NCBI GenBank assembly: GCA_945865905.1
Contig: CAMBFC010000001.1
Coordinates: forward strand, 62,001 to 126,000
Reading direction: 5' to 3'
Origin: Rickettsia typhi
Lineage (GTDB): Bacteria > Pseudomonadota > Alphaproteobacteria > Rickettsiales > UBA1997
DNA length: 64,000 bases
Below, piece by piece: positions 1-10,254 of the stretch. The position numbers and the translations under genes are program-made. Position 1 is the first letter of the stretch; each line of letters starts with the position of its first letter. The notes beneath the pieces were generated by a model, which worked only from the letters and a program-made list of their open reading frames with translations, did no database searches and had not been told where the DNA came from.

Positions 1-2
1 AA

Positions 3-80
3 AAAGTAGTTAAAAAAGTTGTTGCTAAAAAAGTAGTTAAAAAAGTTGTTGCTAAAAAACCTACTGCGAAAAAAAAGTAG
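3..80 (+). CDS. C-terminal end (5' truncated by window) of a Lys/Val-rich histone-H1-like repeat protein
   Basis: Open frame reads KVVKKVVAK KVVKKVVAK KPTAKKK*; 27-nt period; followed by terminator. Confidence 0.6.
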   Translation, partial: KVVKKVVAKKVVKKVVAKKPTAKKK

Positions 81-103
81 TAGTAAAATCTAAAAAGTAA
101 AAG

Positions 104-140
104 AAAGGCCGAGAGGGCAATAACCCTCTCGGCCTTTTTT
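104..140. terminator. Rho-independent terminator
   Basis: aaaggccgagaggg-caataa-ccctctcggccttt, 14-bp stem followed by T run. Confidence 0.85.
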
Positions 141-176
141 ATTGGAGAATAATTTTGATGAATGCATTATTTTTGT

Positions 177-680
177 TTAGCTCGACACTTGATTTACATC
201 TTTTTGCGGCAACGCACCAAAGGCTGGTCGCGCAGTAATATTTTTTGCAACAGGAGCGGGAATTCTTGCCTTAACCTCTTCATTGACAATATCGCACATA
301 ACTTCAACAAATGGCCTGCCACCATTTACAGCACTCATTGCATAAGCCTTAGGACTAATACTTTGAACGGCCTCTGCTGTTAATTGATTAATAGCTCCAG
401 TTTCATTATTTTTAACCAAAGGAAATAAGCGATTTAGGGCCGCCGCATAAGACTTTAGATTTGGATTATCAGTTTTTATGGCTCCATTTGCCACATCTTG
501 ATCAGAAATGTCACTTAAAAATAAAAATACTTCTTCAGCAATTGATTCTGCGTTTAATAATTCACCCTCACCAACCTTAGATAGCAACTCTAAACGCTGC
601 ACTATTCCCAAAAAATCTGCACTTGGTTTTTCTGGTGAGGCGCTGGGAGATGAATTGTTTGTATTGTCTAATGTAGTCAT
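177..680 (-). CDS. hypothetical protein (167 aa)
   Basis: Intact ORF tightly upstream-linked (same strand, 3 nt) to the next gene. Confidence 0.6.
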   Translation of the reverse strand: MTTLDNTNNSSPSASPEKPSADFLGIVQRLELLSKVGEGELLNAESIAEEVFLFLSDISDQDVANGAIKTDNPNLKSYAAALNRLFPLVKNNETGAINQLTAEAVQSISPKAYAMSAVNGGRPFVEVMCDIVNEEVKARIPAPVAKNITARPAFGALPQKDVNQVSS

Positions 681-683
681 AAT

Positions 684-1658
684 CTAAATAAACTTTTGTA
701 AAAATACTGAAATATCCTTAAAAATAGGATTATCAGAAGAAAGACGCATTATAACCGATTTTATAACTCTTGGCAAGAGATTTAAGTAATCTGGCTTAGA
801 ATCACGCGTAGCAAGGCGCGCAAAGATACCAAGAATTTTGATATTACGCTGCAAAGATAAAATTGCGTAATCTTGCGCAAAAGCATTTTTATCAATTGAA
901 GTTGAATATAAATAATGCGCAAAAATTTCTTCGCGAGTTTTTTCATCAACATCACGGCGCGCATCTTCTAATAACGAAACCAAATCATAAGCCGATGAAC
1001 CAATCACCGCATCTTGAAAATCAAGCAATCCCACCGATTTATACCCTTGACGCTGCGACAAAATCATTAAATTATCAGCATGATAATCGCGCAAAACTAA
1101 CACCTGATTTTCACGACTTAACAAATCGAAAAGCTCAAACCATAATTGCTTGAAACGCGCTTTTTCTTGCAGAGTCATGGTGATTTTTTTTACATGCGGC
1201 AAATACCAATCAACCAACAACATCACTTCACGAAATAATAGTGCGTGGTTGTAAACCTCTAGATCATTGGGCGCGTCAATCTTGCGCAACTTAACCAAAG
1301 CATCGCAAGCATTTTTATAAAGCGATAATTCTTGAGATTTATTTGCAGAATCAGCAAGCACTCTTCCATAACTATCATCGCCAAAATCTTCGAGCAAAAT
1401 AAATCCTTCCACTGAATCAACAGCAAAAATCTTTGGCGCAGAAAAATTATTTTCGACTAAAAATTTATCAATATCTATAAAGGGCCCAATGTTCTCGTGG
1501 CTTGGTGGCGCAAACATTAGGATAAAAGTTTTATCATCACAAAAAATTCTGTAATAAGAACGAAAAGATGCATCACCCGCAACTTTTTTTATCGTGCAAT
1601 TTGCAATATTATTTTTTGCTAGAAAAACTTTAGCAGTTGTTTCGTTAAGAGAAATCAC
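684..1658 (-). CDS. APH-family phosphotransferase (AmgK-like sugar kinase)
   Basis: Aminoglycoside phosphotransferase-like motifs: VLRDYHADNLM...GLLDFQDAVIGSSAYDLVSLLEDAR. Confidence 0.8.
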   Translation of the reverse strand: MISLNETTAKVFLAKNNIANCTIKKVAGDASFRSYYRIFCDDKTFILMFAPPSHENIGPFIDIDKFLVENNFSAPKIFAVDSVEGFILLEDFGDDSYGRVLADSANKSQELSLYKNACDALVKLRKIDAPNDLEVYNHALLFREVMLLVDWYLPHVKKITMTLQEKARFKQLWFELFDLLSRENQVLVLRDYHADNLMILSQRQGYKSVGLLDFQDAVIGSSAYDLVSLLEDARRDVDEKTREEIFAHYLYSTSIDKNAFAQDYAILSLQRNIKILGIFARLATRDSKPDYLNLLPRVIKSVIMRLSSDNPIFKDISVFLQKFI

Positions 1659-1673
1659 GCGTAAAAAATTTAA

Positions 1674-2351
1674 TTAAAAATCTAATTTAGAATACCATTC
1701 TGGTGGATTAATATTGGCAATCCGATCTTTTAAAATATCGTTGAAAACCTTGTGCGACTTGATCAGACTATACCAATCTTTAACACTTTGATGATGCTGC
1801 CAATTAATATCGCCAAAATAATCAAGCACAGAAATTTGCGCCGCTGCGGCAAAATCTGCAACAGAAATATGTTCTCCGGCAAGATATTTTCTTGTTTCGA
1901 GTAAATATTCAATATAGTTCAAATGAATATTCAAATTATAACGAGCAACACGCAAAATTTCAGAATTAGGAGCTTTTGAACCAGGTAAATAGCGGTTAAA
2001 ATAACGCTCACTTAAAATATGTTTTGAAACTTCTTGGAAGAATTTTTCATCAAACCAATTTTGAATTCGACGAGATTCAGCGCGTTTTATAAAAGTATCT
2101 CCGAGCATATTTTTGCTTTCGAGATGCTTTTCTTCGATATATTCGATGATCGCCGCACTGCCACAAACCACGGCAGTATTGCTGTTATCAAACATCACGG
2201 GTACTGTTCCTGCGGCGTTCATTGCGATAAATTCTTTGCGCCTTTCCCAAAAATGTTCGGGTACTAATTCAAAATCAACTTCTTTAGCCGCCAAATGAAT
2301 TCGAACCTTGCGCGAAAATGGACAGAGTGAATGATGATAAAGACGATACAT
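1674..2351 (-). CDS. glutathione S-transferase family protein
   Basis: MYRLYHHSLCPFSRKVRIHLAAKEVDFELV... N-terminal thioredoxin-like GST domain and C-terminal helical domain. Confidence 0.85.
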   Translation of the reverse strand: MYRLYHHSLCPFSRKVRIHLAAKEVDFELVPEHFWERRKEFIAMNAAGTVPVMFDNSNTAVVCGSAAIIEYIEEKHLESKNMLGDTFIKRAESRRIQNWFDEKFFQEVSKHILSERYFNRYLPGSKAPNSEILRVARYNLNIHLNYIEYLLETRKYLAGEHISVADFAAAAQISVLDYFGDINWQHHQSVKDWYSLIKSHKVFNDILKDRIANINPPEWYSKLDF

Positions 2352-2419
2352 AAATTTAAGCGTTATTAAAATAATGAATTGAGAATTATGTTAATTCGCA
2401 ATTGATTGCAACTGGTTTA

Positions 2420-3679
2420 TTATGGCCCTCTCCCACCAACTGCAGCTTCTTTGCCAACTGCCCCCAAATTTAATGCAGGCACTTGTGGATGAGTTGGGCT
2501 TGGCTCAGGAGGTCTTAGCTTAGTTGTAATCACTGGACCTTCTAGATAAGTTTTGAACTTTTGATATTCTGGATCACTTGGTTTTTTTTCTAAACACTCT
2601 TTGAGTATATCACGCGCCCTTTCATCAAAATCTATTGCGAATATTTCACCTTGCACCTCTATCCCCTCTAAAAGCATTTTTGCAGTTTCAATATGACCAT
2701 TTCTGATAGCGTGATGCAAAGCATTGCTGCCAGAATGCTCAGCATCCTTTAGGCCAGTTTCATCCTTTCTGCTAGTTGCATCTGTAAGACCGCCACCGCC
2801 ACAAGTATAATATTCATCTTTGTCGCCTTTTTTTTTACCCTCTCTTCTGCCCTCCAGATAATTCACCACATCTTCTTCGGTTAAGCTCCCCTGTGCCGCT
2901 TTAAATAAAAATCCATTTTTAATATCATTCCGCTCCGCCTTCTCTTCATTAATCTTTTTACGCTCATCTGCAATCCGTTCAGATACTGCTAAATATAGAG
3001 CAGCACTATCTAAATTCGTACCATCAGGGCCTTTGAGACTAGTATAAACACCAGAAGTGCCACTAGAAATATTTAAATTTTCTCCTCTACTCGGCAAAAC
3101 TTTATCTGGGATACTTTTCTTTAAATTTGCAAATTCTGCATCACGATCTGGGCCAGCTGGCATTTTCGCAATACCAAAAATTTGTGCCATATATGGCCTA
3201 GGATCTTCTTCGGGCCGCGACAAAATTTTTCTTATGGAAGAATCTTCTTCCGCAACATCACTTAGCTCGCTAAATATACTAGTCCCAAATATGCCTTTCC
3301 CTCTAGGAAGAGCATTTTTATATGCCTTAACCGCCTTATCACGATCCTCAAATGAAACACTCAGCCCAACACTATTTTTTGCCGGACCTTTTTTTGCGTG
3401 ATTACCATAGCTAGCCGCCACTTCTTCAGCGGTATAGCCTTCCGTTATTACGCCCCTGTTATTTTTTATCGACGAATCTATAAATTCTGCAAAATGCGCC
3501 AAAACTTTTACCTGCCCATATCTTGCTGCAATATGAAGAATGGTATCTCCCTTCTCAAAACCAACCAAATCTTTTGGAACCTCAATGATTCCAGATGCGA
3601 TTGAATCTACAAGAAAATCAAGCTCTCCGCGCCTAATTGCACTATGTATTTCGGCTTTTGTTAATTTAGTTTCTGGCAT
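2420..3679 (-). CDS. ankyrin-repeat protein
   Basis: GDTILHIAARYGQVKVLAHF and GSNALHHAIRNGHIETAKMLLEG match ankyrin consensus. Confidence 0.75.
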   Translation of the reverse strand: MPETKLTKAEIHSAIRRGELDFLVDSIASGIIEVPKDLVGFEKGDTILHIAARYGQVKVLAHFAEFIDSSIKNNRGVITEGYTAEEVAASYGNHAKKGPAKNSVGLSVSFEDRDKAVKAYKNALPRGKGIFGTSIFSELSDVAEEDSSIRKILSRPEEDPRPYMAQIFGIAKMPAGPDRDAEFANLKKSIPDKVLPSRGENLNISSGTSGVYTSLKGPDGTNLDSAALYLAVSERIADERKKINEEKAERNDIKNGFLFKAAQGSLTEEDVVNYLEGRREGKKKGDKDEYYTCGGGGLTDATSRKDETGLKDAEHSGSNALHHAIRNGHIETAKMLLEGIEVQGEIFAIDFDERARDILKECLEKKPSDPEYQKFKTYLEGPVITTKLRPPEPSPTHPQVPALNLGAVGKEAAVGGRGP

Positions 3680-3682
3680 ATT

Positions 3683-6064
3683 TTAAAGATGTATTGCTTG
3701 AGAGGTTGATAAACTAACAAAATCTTTAGTTTTTGTAATAGGAGAAGGCCCGCGCAAACGCTTTTGCGAAGGATCCATTTCAAAAAAGCTTATTTCTGAA
3801 TCCTTGATTGCTTGCTCAACTTTACCAAGCATTTCCGTCCTTTTATTTTTATATTCTGGTGTTGCGTTGGGGTCAAAAGGCGGAATCTTGCAATCAATTT
3901 TTATATCTTCTGCCAATTGCGACATGTATTTTTCTGCGAGCACTCTTTTTGCTTCTTCAATTAATCCTTGGGCCGAGGTATCAGCTTTTATAGCCATAAA
4001 TTTATTTAGCACCTCGTTTACATCTATCTGATGAGCGCCACCATTATCTTCTTGAACTTGTTTTTGCGCCTCACCAAAAAGCAAATAATTATCATAAAAT
4101 TCTGCGCCAAGATTTTTATTTGTCGCTAAAAAATCCATTAAATATTTGGGCGAAATAACGCCCGCGCTATCAAATACTTTATGAACATCACCATATTCAT
4201 CTTTTCTTTCATAGCCCTCTAGAGCCTTCAAAAAATCTGCTCCCATTATTTGCTTAATAACAGGCTTCATATCTACTTCTTCAGACTGCTGCGCAACAGC
4301 TCTAGCGATAAAATTTTTAATATATGATTCTTTTAAAATTTCATATTTTTTATCAACAAAATCTTTAGGATTAAATTTTCCTGTCTCCTTAGCCTCTTTT
4401 ACCATATCATCGAACATCTTGGTCATGTTTTTTTCATGTTCTTTAAATGCCTTACCGTGCTTTCCTAACTCTAACTCTCTTTCGGCATGAAATATTCCCG
4501 CCACACCAGCTAAAGCAAAGGACGCCACTGCAGAACCAGCTAGAGGCACTACCATATTGCCAAGAACTCCCTGCACTACGCCGCTTGAAACGGCACTATC
4601 AAGAACATCGACCACATTGCTTATAACCGGCATATCACAAAGCAACCATTGCACCGCTACATCAAGGTGAAGCAATTCGCAAATATAACCAAAAGGCCCT
4701 GTATATTCAGCGGTAAGAAGCGATGCAAGCCCATGCCCCAAACCAGCAGAATTCATGAAAACGCCACCAAAAACATTAAGAATAGGACCCATAACGCTAA
4801 GCCCCATAAATGGCGTAACTATAAGAGCAATCTGCAACAAGCGCCATTTAGCAATCGAATCATTATCATTAGTATCTTCTTTGGCAGATTCAAGAACCGT
4901 ATCGTTAAGATCGTTAATTTTTTTTGTAAATTCTGCTACTTTTGCGGCATTTGCTTTATCACTTTTTTCACCTATTTCTTTAGCTAGAGCCGTTAGCTCT
5001 TGAAATGAAGCAGCATCTAATAAACCATAATTTGAACCATCGTCATCTTGCTCTGCCTTAGCCAAAATTTGTTGGCACCTATTCATCAAATCAGCGGTTT
5101 TGCTTCTATCGGGACTAATATTGCGAAACAAATCGGACATTAATGCATTGCGCTTGCTATAATGCTTGAGCAAGTTTTTGTTATAGTTTGGATCAGATTT
5201 TGCCCAAATACCCTTCCCAACAAAACCAGAGACCTTTTCTGCGGCACCAAAAAATTTAGATACAATGTGAGCAGCGCTATCAGAAGCGCCATTAGCAGCA
5301 TTTTTTATTGCAATCGATGAGGCTGACTTTTTTGGCAAAAGCTTGCCTGTAGCAATTAAAGAATTTAACTGATACGCATTGTTGGCAAGATCGACCGAGG
5401 TTTGATTTTCTGCTTCATAAACTAATTCATTGTAATTAGACCCAAAAAGCATTCCAGTAATGTTTTTTTTGCTAACCGGAGAAGTGTAAATAGAAGGGTC
5501 GGCTCCCTCTTTTATAAGGTCAATTTTTTTCTGATATGAGTTAGCTACTCTAACCCCCGAATCTCCATAAGGATCTTGGTCATATTTCCAGCGATTCTCA
5601 CCACGACCCATCTTAGAATCTACTTCCCCAAAAATTCTTTTGTCAATCGCCCCAGGATTTAATTGCGATCTTCTAATTTCTGCCTTTTTTCGCAACACAT
5701 TTGCGTGCTTTGCGATCAATTCTACTCGATATTCTAGGGTTTCTACGGAAGCTTTTGCAAGATCAGTCCTCTCTGCAGTCCCAAAGGATTTATAGTTATC
5801 TAGGATGTCTTTAATAACTTTATTCGCTACTTCGTGGCTTTTTGGGTAAATTTGACGCACTAGCTTTTCTAATTGCTCGCTAAATTCTTCTAATTTTTTC
5901 TGTTTTACAGCGTCACTCTCCTCTGGGGGCAGCCTGCTAGGGCCATCAGTTGGGGCGCGAGCTATATTTTCTATTTGCCAAAACAGCATTTGTAAAAACT
6001 TATTGGTTGCTAATTTATTGCTAGAACTAAGACCAACTATACCAGATATTGCAAACAGGTGCAA
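3683..6064 (-). CDS. large hypothetical protein with central hydrophobic segments (793 aa; TTG at 6064, a downstream ATG start is possible)
   Basis: Intact ORF 3 nt upstream of ankyrin gene; hydrophobic LLQIALIVTPFMGLSVMGPILNVFGG and MVVPLAGSAVASFALAGVAGIF. Confidence 0.65.
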   Translation of the reverse strand: MHLFAISGIVGLSSSNKLATNKFLQMLFWQIENIARAPTDGPSRLPPEESDAVKQKKLEEFSEQLEKLVRQIYPKSHEVANKVIKDILDNYKSFGTAERTDLAKASVETLEYRVELIAKHANVLRKKAEIRRSQLNPGAIDKRIFGEVDSKMGRGENRWKYDQDPYGDSGVRVANSYQKKIDLIKEGADPSIYTSPVSKKNITGMLFGSNYNELVYEAENQTSVDLANNAYQLNSLIATGKLLPKKSASSIAIKNAANGASDSAAHIVSKFFGAAEKVSGFVGKGIWAKSDPNYNKNLLKHYSKRNALMSDLFRNISPDRSKTADLMNRCQQILAKAEQDDDGSNYGLLDAASFQELTALAKEIGEKSDKANAAKVAEFTKKINDLNDTVLESAKEDTNDNDSIAKWRLLQIALIVTPFMGLSVMGPILNVFGGVFMNSAGLGHGLASLLTAEYTGPFGYICELLHLDVAVQWLLCDMPVISNVVDVLDSAVSSGVVQGVLGNMVVPLAGSAVASFALAGVAGIFHAERELELGKHGKAFKEHEKNMTKMFDDMVKEAKETGKFNPKDFVDKKYEILKESYIKNFIARAVAQQSEEVDMKPVIKQIMGADFLKALEGYERKDEYGDVHKVFDSAGVISPKYLMDFLATNKNLGAEFYDNYLLFGEAQKQVQEDNGGAHQIDVNEVLNKFMAIKADTSAQGLIEEAKRVLAEKYMSQLAEDIKIDCKIPPFDPNATPEYKNKRTEMLGKVEQAIKDSEISFFEMDPSQKRLRGPSPITKTKDFVSLSTSQAIHL

Positions 6065-6160
6065 GTTTTTTGTTAAAAAAACAAACTCTTAATTGACAAT
6101 GCTCTTTATTATTATTAACTTTTTTATAGAAAAACTTCCATTAATCATAAAAAAAGCAGT

Positions 6161-6697
6161 ATGATAAAAAAATTATCTCTCGTTATATTCGTTTTATTGC
6201 TAGCTTCGTGCAAAACTGCATCGAAAAATTCAACAGCACCAACAATATCAAACGATGATCAAGTTATTATTGAAGATAAATCAATTGAACAGCCTTACCA
6301 ATCAGTCAATAACGCACAGCAAGCTAAGGCAATAAATGAAGGAACCGTCGAAGTTATCAAAGAAGTTGAGGTACAAGATCGTATGTTTTTCGATTATAAC
6401 TCATTCGATATAAATGAAGCTGCTAGAACAGTTCTTGCAACGCAAATCGCTTGGCTAAAAAGCAGCGCAGAAGTTAAAATTACGATTGAAGGCCATTGCG
6501 ATGAGCGTGGAACCCGCGAATATAACATCGCTCTTGGTGAAAAAAGAGCATTATCAGCAAAAAATTATTTGGTGAGCGGCGGTATTGAGGCATCCAGAAT
6601 CCAGATCATTTCTTACGGCAAAGAGCGTCCTGCTTATTTTGGAACTAGCGAAGATATTCATACAAAAAATCGTCGCGCAGTTGTGGTTCCTAACTAG
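6161..6697 (+). CDS. pal: peptidoglycan-associated lipoprotein (OmpA/Pal family)
   Basis: Lipobox LLASC; OmpA-like ITIEGHCDERGTREYNIALGEKRALSAKNYL. Confidence 0.9.
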   Translation: MIKKLSLVIFVLLLASCKTASKNSTAPTISNDDQVIIEDKSIEQPYQSVNNAQQAKAINEGTVEVIKEVEVQDRMFFDYNSFDINEAARTVLATQIAWLKSSAEVKITIEGHCDERGTREYNIALGEKRALSAKNYLVSGGIEASRIQIISYGKERPAYFGTSEDIHTKNRRAVVVPN

Positions 6698-9600
6698 TTT
6701 ATAGTTTTGATCCACATTTTGGTCATTTTTTCTTGCAGAGAATTTTGTTCGCATCTGGCGTGAAGATGTTTAAAATCTAGCCTGTCCATATCTTGATCTT
6801 GATTTGAGCAAGAATAAAAATACTCCCACTCCCCCGCGCTATTCTTTCTTTTTTGCAAACATTGCGAACAAACTCCCTTTAGCATACATTGCATTGGAGA
6901 GTTAAGACTAGTGATTGCAATTGGAGCTTCTGTGATATTTTTTAGCACATTTTCATGACGCAAACGCGCAATTTCAGCCATCATTTTATCGCTGCCAATT
7001 GTAAAAATACGATCAATTTTTTGTTGATTGACGGCGAAGTATTTTTTTAGTGCCTCAATCACCGTGCCTTGATATTGCTGATCTTGCGATCTTTTTAATT
7101 TTATATTTGGTTTTTCATCTTCAATTGCAAAAAGCGCAATATCACTGAATTTTTCTATTTGATTTTGACGAGTAATATTAGAATTTTTGCGATAGCCCGC
7201 GCAAAAAATAATTTTGCAGCCGCTCTTTTTATATTCTTGCGCAATAGCTGTTAGTGGAGCATTTCCACGCCCTCCACCAATTAAAAGCACGGTTTCATTT
7301 TTTGCAATTTCAGTTGGCTTGCCGCTTGGCCCCATAAAAATAACGGGCTCGTGCGGTTTTAAATTTTTAATTAAACTTGTTGATCCGCCTGTTTCAACAA
7401 TAATTCCACTGATGATTCCGCTTACATTATCAACGCTTAATGCAGTAATTGGAATACCTTCCATTGTCAATAATTGGCCGTCAACTTTTTTTGCTAAAGC
7501 GTGATAATTTTGTAGGCGAAAAATTTGCCCTAATTGCGTTTGTTTTGCTAAAAGCGGAGCATGGATAGATATCTCAACCACATGGTCGGAAAGGCGATTA
7601 ATTTGATGAATTGTTGCGGAAAATTCTGCGTTAATTTTTTGTAAAAAATCGGGTTGGGATTTTTGTAATAAATTTTTGAAATATGATATTATTGGTTGCC
7701 GCGTTGTCGCTTCAGCACTTGATCCACTTAACAAAATTTCACTGATCATTTTGTGGCCATCTTTGGCGCTGGCCATTGCCTTTACAACATTTCCTTCAAA
7801 ATTTGGATGCAAATCACCAAAAAAACTAACCGCTCTATTTTGCGCATCAATCTTTGTGAAGACGCTAAAATCAAGAGGTTTAGCCATATGAGATATATCA
7901 ATTTTGCGACCATTTTTATCTATTGCGGCAAAATATTTTCCTTCTAGTTTAAAATCCAAGCCATCTTCTAAAACTGGCGCTATATTAGGCGTGGTGCCGG
8001 CCGCAATCAATAAAGTTTTGCATAAAAAAACTTCCTCATCTTCACATTTAATGCCGCTAACATGGCCAAATTGATCAAGCACAGCCTCGGTAGGGTTAGC
8101 ATTAGAAATAAATTCTACCCCTTCTTTTAAAGCCGCCTCAAGCTCTTGATGATTCAATCTATAAGCTGGTGCATCTTGAATTTTTTTGCGATATAAAATT
8201 TTTACGCCAGAAATTTTTTCTAGCAGCGCTGCACGCCCGTATTTATTGATTTGATCGTGATGAGAGAGAAATTCTTCGGCGATAATTTTTTCTTCTTCAT
8301 TTAATTGCGACCAGATTTTTTCTTCACCAAAAAGTGTTTTTAGTTTTTGAAATTGATGAGAGAATTTTTTAATTTGTGTAAAATAATATTCTTGCGCCTC
8401 ACATGCGGTATCAACAGCAGTAAGGCCTCCGCCAATTACTACAATTGGCATTCTGATTTGCAAATTGGTAAATAAATCTTCTTTGAACGCACCATTTAAT
8501 TGCAAAGACATTAAAAAATCAGAAGCAGATCTGATGCCTTTCGCATAATTATTTTTGATGTTTATGATATTAGGGCGACCAGCTCCAATGCACAGAGCGA
8601 CATGATCAAAACCATATTCATCAAAAGCAATTTTATCAGTGATTGATGATCCAAAACGAATGCCTCCAAACATGCAAAAATTATCGCGACGCTCTAATAA
8701 TAAACGAATAACTTTGAGAAAATTTTTATCAAAACGCACAGTTATACCATATTCTGCAACGCCTCCAAAACCTTGAATTAAGCGGCTTGATAGCGGCTCG
8801 TAAATTTCATCAAGAAATTTTATTGGCTTAAATTTTGTGCGTTCACCTTGTTGATTTATGCCAGAAATTTTTGGATCTAGCGGCTCAATTTTTAATCCAT
8901 CAATCGCAACAATAGTGTGACCATCATTTAATAAATAATGCGCAAGCGTATAGCCAGCGGGCCCAAGGCCAGCAATGAGAATTTTTTTGCCAGAATTTTT
9001 TTGTGGAATTGGTTGTGATAAATTTAGCGGATTCCATCGAGTTAACAGAGAGTAGATCTCAAAGCCATAAGGCAATTTTAAAACATCTTTTAAATTTTCA
9101 CTTTCAATTTGAGGAATATTGACAGGATCTTGTTTTTGAAAGATGCACGCCTTCATGCAATCATTGCAAATGCGATGCCCTGTGCCTGCAAGCAGAGGAT
9201 TATCTAGCGCGGCGATAGTTAGTGAGGCAATAGAAAATCCTTCGCTTTTTAGCAAATTCATTTCGGAGATTTTTTGATCGAGCGGACAACCGTGAAGCTC
9301 TAGGCCTAGTGGATCGATTTTAAATGGATTTGATTTGGGCGAGATCGATTTTACTTGGCTTATTGTATCATAATTTGTTGCGCCACTTTCTTGTACTACA
9401 GAATTATTTTCTTGCGGCAAAAGCTTTTCTTTAATCCCCGTGCGGCACGAATCCTTCTCCTGCTTATGACAAAAGATACAATAATGCGCCTCTGCTAATG
9501 CCTGATTAAGATCAAAACCCTTGTCAGTTAGATTAAATCCATCGCGCTGATGATTGCTGCAACCCTTGATAGAGTAGGAGTTTTTGCCCTCTTTAGTAAA

Positions 9601-10251
9601 ATCAAATAATTTTTGGTGATCGGTTTTTTGCGGCAATTTAAATAGTGCACCATCTTCATGTAATCGCTTTCCATCAACAGAATAAAGGGCCCAAGCTGCA
9701 TATGATATCAGTGATTCATATTCTTTTTGCTCTGTTTCGTTAAGATTTTCTTCTTTGGCGAGTAGTGCAAAAATTTTTTCAGCGAATTTTTTTTCTAGCA
9801 GAGAGGTTGTTTCTTGCTGCGATGATTTTTTTTCTGATAAAATATTTTCTTCTATCAAGCCAAGTTTTTTTTCCAGCGGCTTAACAACATAGCCTTGCGG
9901 CACCTCTTTAAACTTTTTTGCAACAATTCTTTGAACAAATTCACGCTTTACAAAAGAAATTTTTTGCAAAACTTTATGATCATTTTTTAAAGCACAATTT
10001 TCTTTTTCAATATCAAAAAGATAAACTAAAAAATCTTCTACAGCCCGCGCCACGCCTATAAGAATTGGCATTTGTTCTTTTTTAGAAAAAGAATCAGAAT
10101 TATTTTTTAATGCAATAAAATTTAAATAAAGATCAGAATTTTTTATAGCAAAAAACTCGTGAAATTTTGTTTCAACTTTTTGCAATCCTTCAACGCTATA
10201 TAGATCTTCAAAATCTAGAGCCAAAGCTGGATTGAGCGGGTTTTTTATCAT
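6694..10251 (-). CDS. large FAD/NAD(P)-dependent oxidoreductase: GltD-like module fused to a ferredoxin-NADP reductase/PyrK-like module
   Basis: Cys-rich HRICNDCMKACIFQK; Rossmann KKILIAGLGPAGYTLAHYLL and PIVVIGGGLTAVDTACEA; C-terminal VLLIGGGRGNAPLTAIA and CMLKGVCSQCLQ. Confidence 0.8.
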   Translation of the reverse strand: MIKNPLNPALALDFEDLYSVEGLQKVETKFHEFFAIKNSDLYLNFIALKNNSDSFSKKEQMPILIGVARAVEDFLVYLFDIEKENCALKNDHKVLQKISFVKREFVQRIVAKKFKEVPQGYVVKPLEKKLGLIEENILSEKKSSQQETTSLLEKKFAEKIFALLAKEENLNETEQKEYESLISYAAWALYSVDGKRLHEDGALFKLPQKTDHQKLFDFTKEGKNSYSIKGCSNHQRDGFNLTDKGFDLNQALAEAHYCIFCHKQEKDSCRTGIKEKLLPQENNSVVQESGATNYDTISQVKSISPKSNPFKIDPLGLELHGCPLDQKISEMNLLKSEGFSIASLTIAALDNPLLAGTGHRICNDCMKACIFQKQDPVNIPQIESENLKDVLKLPYGFEIYSLLTRWNPLNLSQPIPQKNSGKKILIAGLGPAGYTLAHYLLNDGHTIVAIDGLKIEPLDPKISGINQQGERTKFKPIKFLDEIYEPLSSRLIQGFGGVAEYGITVRFDKNFLKVIRLLLERRDNFCMFGGIRFGSSITDKIAFDEYGFDHVALCIGAGRPNIINIKNNYAKGIRSASDFLMSLQLNGAFKEDLFTNLQIRMPIVVIGGGLTAVDTACEAQEYYFTQIKKFSHQFQKLKTLFGEEKIWSQLNEEEKIIAEEFLSHHDQINKYGRAALLEKISGVKILYRKKIQDAPAYRLNHQELEAALKEGVEFISNANPTEAVLDQFGHVSGIKCEDEEVFLCKTLLIAAGTTPNIAPVLEDGLDFKLEGKYFAAIDKNGRKIDISHMAKPLDFSVFTKIDAQNRAVSFFGDLHPNFEGNVVKAMASAKDGHKMISEILLSGSSAEATTRQPIISYFKNLLQKSQPDFLQKINAEFSATIHQINRLSDHVVEISIHAPLLAKQTQLGQIFRLQNYHALAKKVDGQLLTMEGIPITALSVDNVSGIISGIIVETGGSTSLIKNLKPHEPVIFMGPSGKPTEIAKNETVLLIGGGRGNAPLTAIAQEYKKSGCKIIFCAGYRKNSNITRQNQIEKFSDIALFAIEDEKPNIKLKRSQDQQYQGTVIEALKKYFAVNQQKIDRIFTIGSDKMMAEIARLRHENVLKNITEAPIAITSLNSPMQCMLKGVCSQCLQKRKNSAGEWEYFYSCSNQDQDMDRLDFKHLHARCEQNSLQEKMTKMWIKTIN

Positions 10252-10254
10252 TAT

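Noticed and set aside
4649-5003. Plus-strand ORFs opposite the 793-aa gene
   Set aside because: Shadow ORFs without recognisable family or independent gene context.
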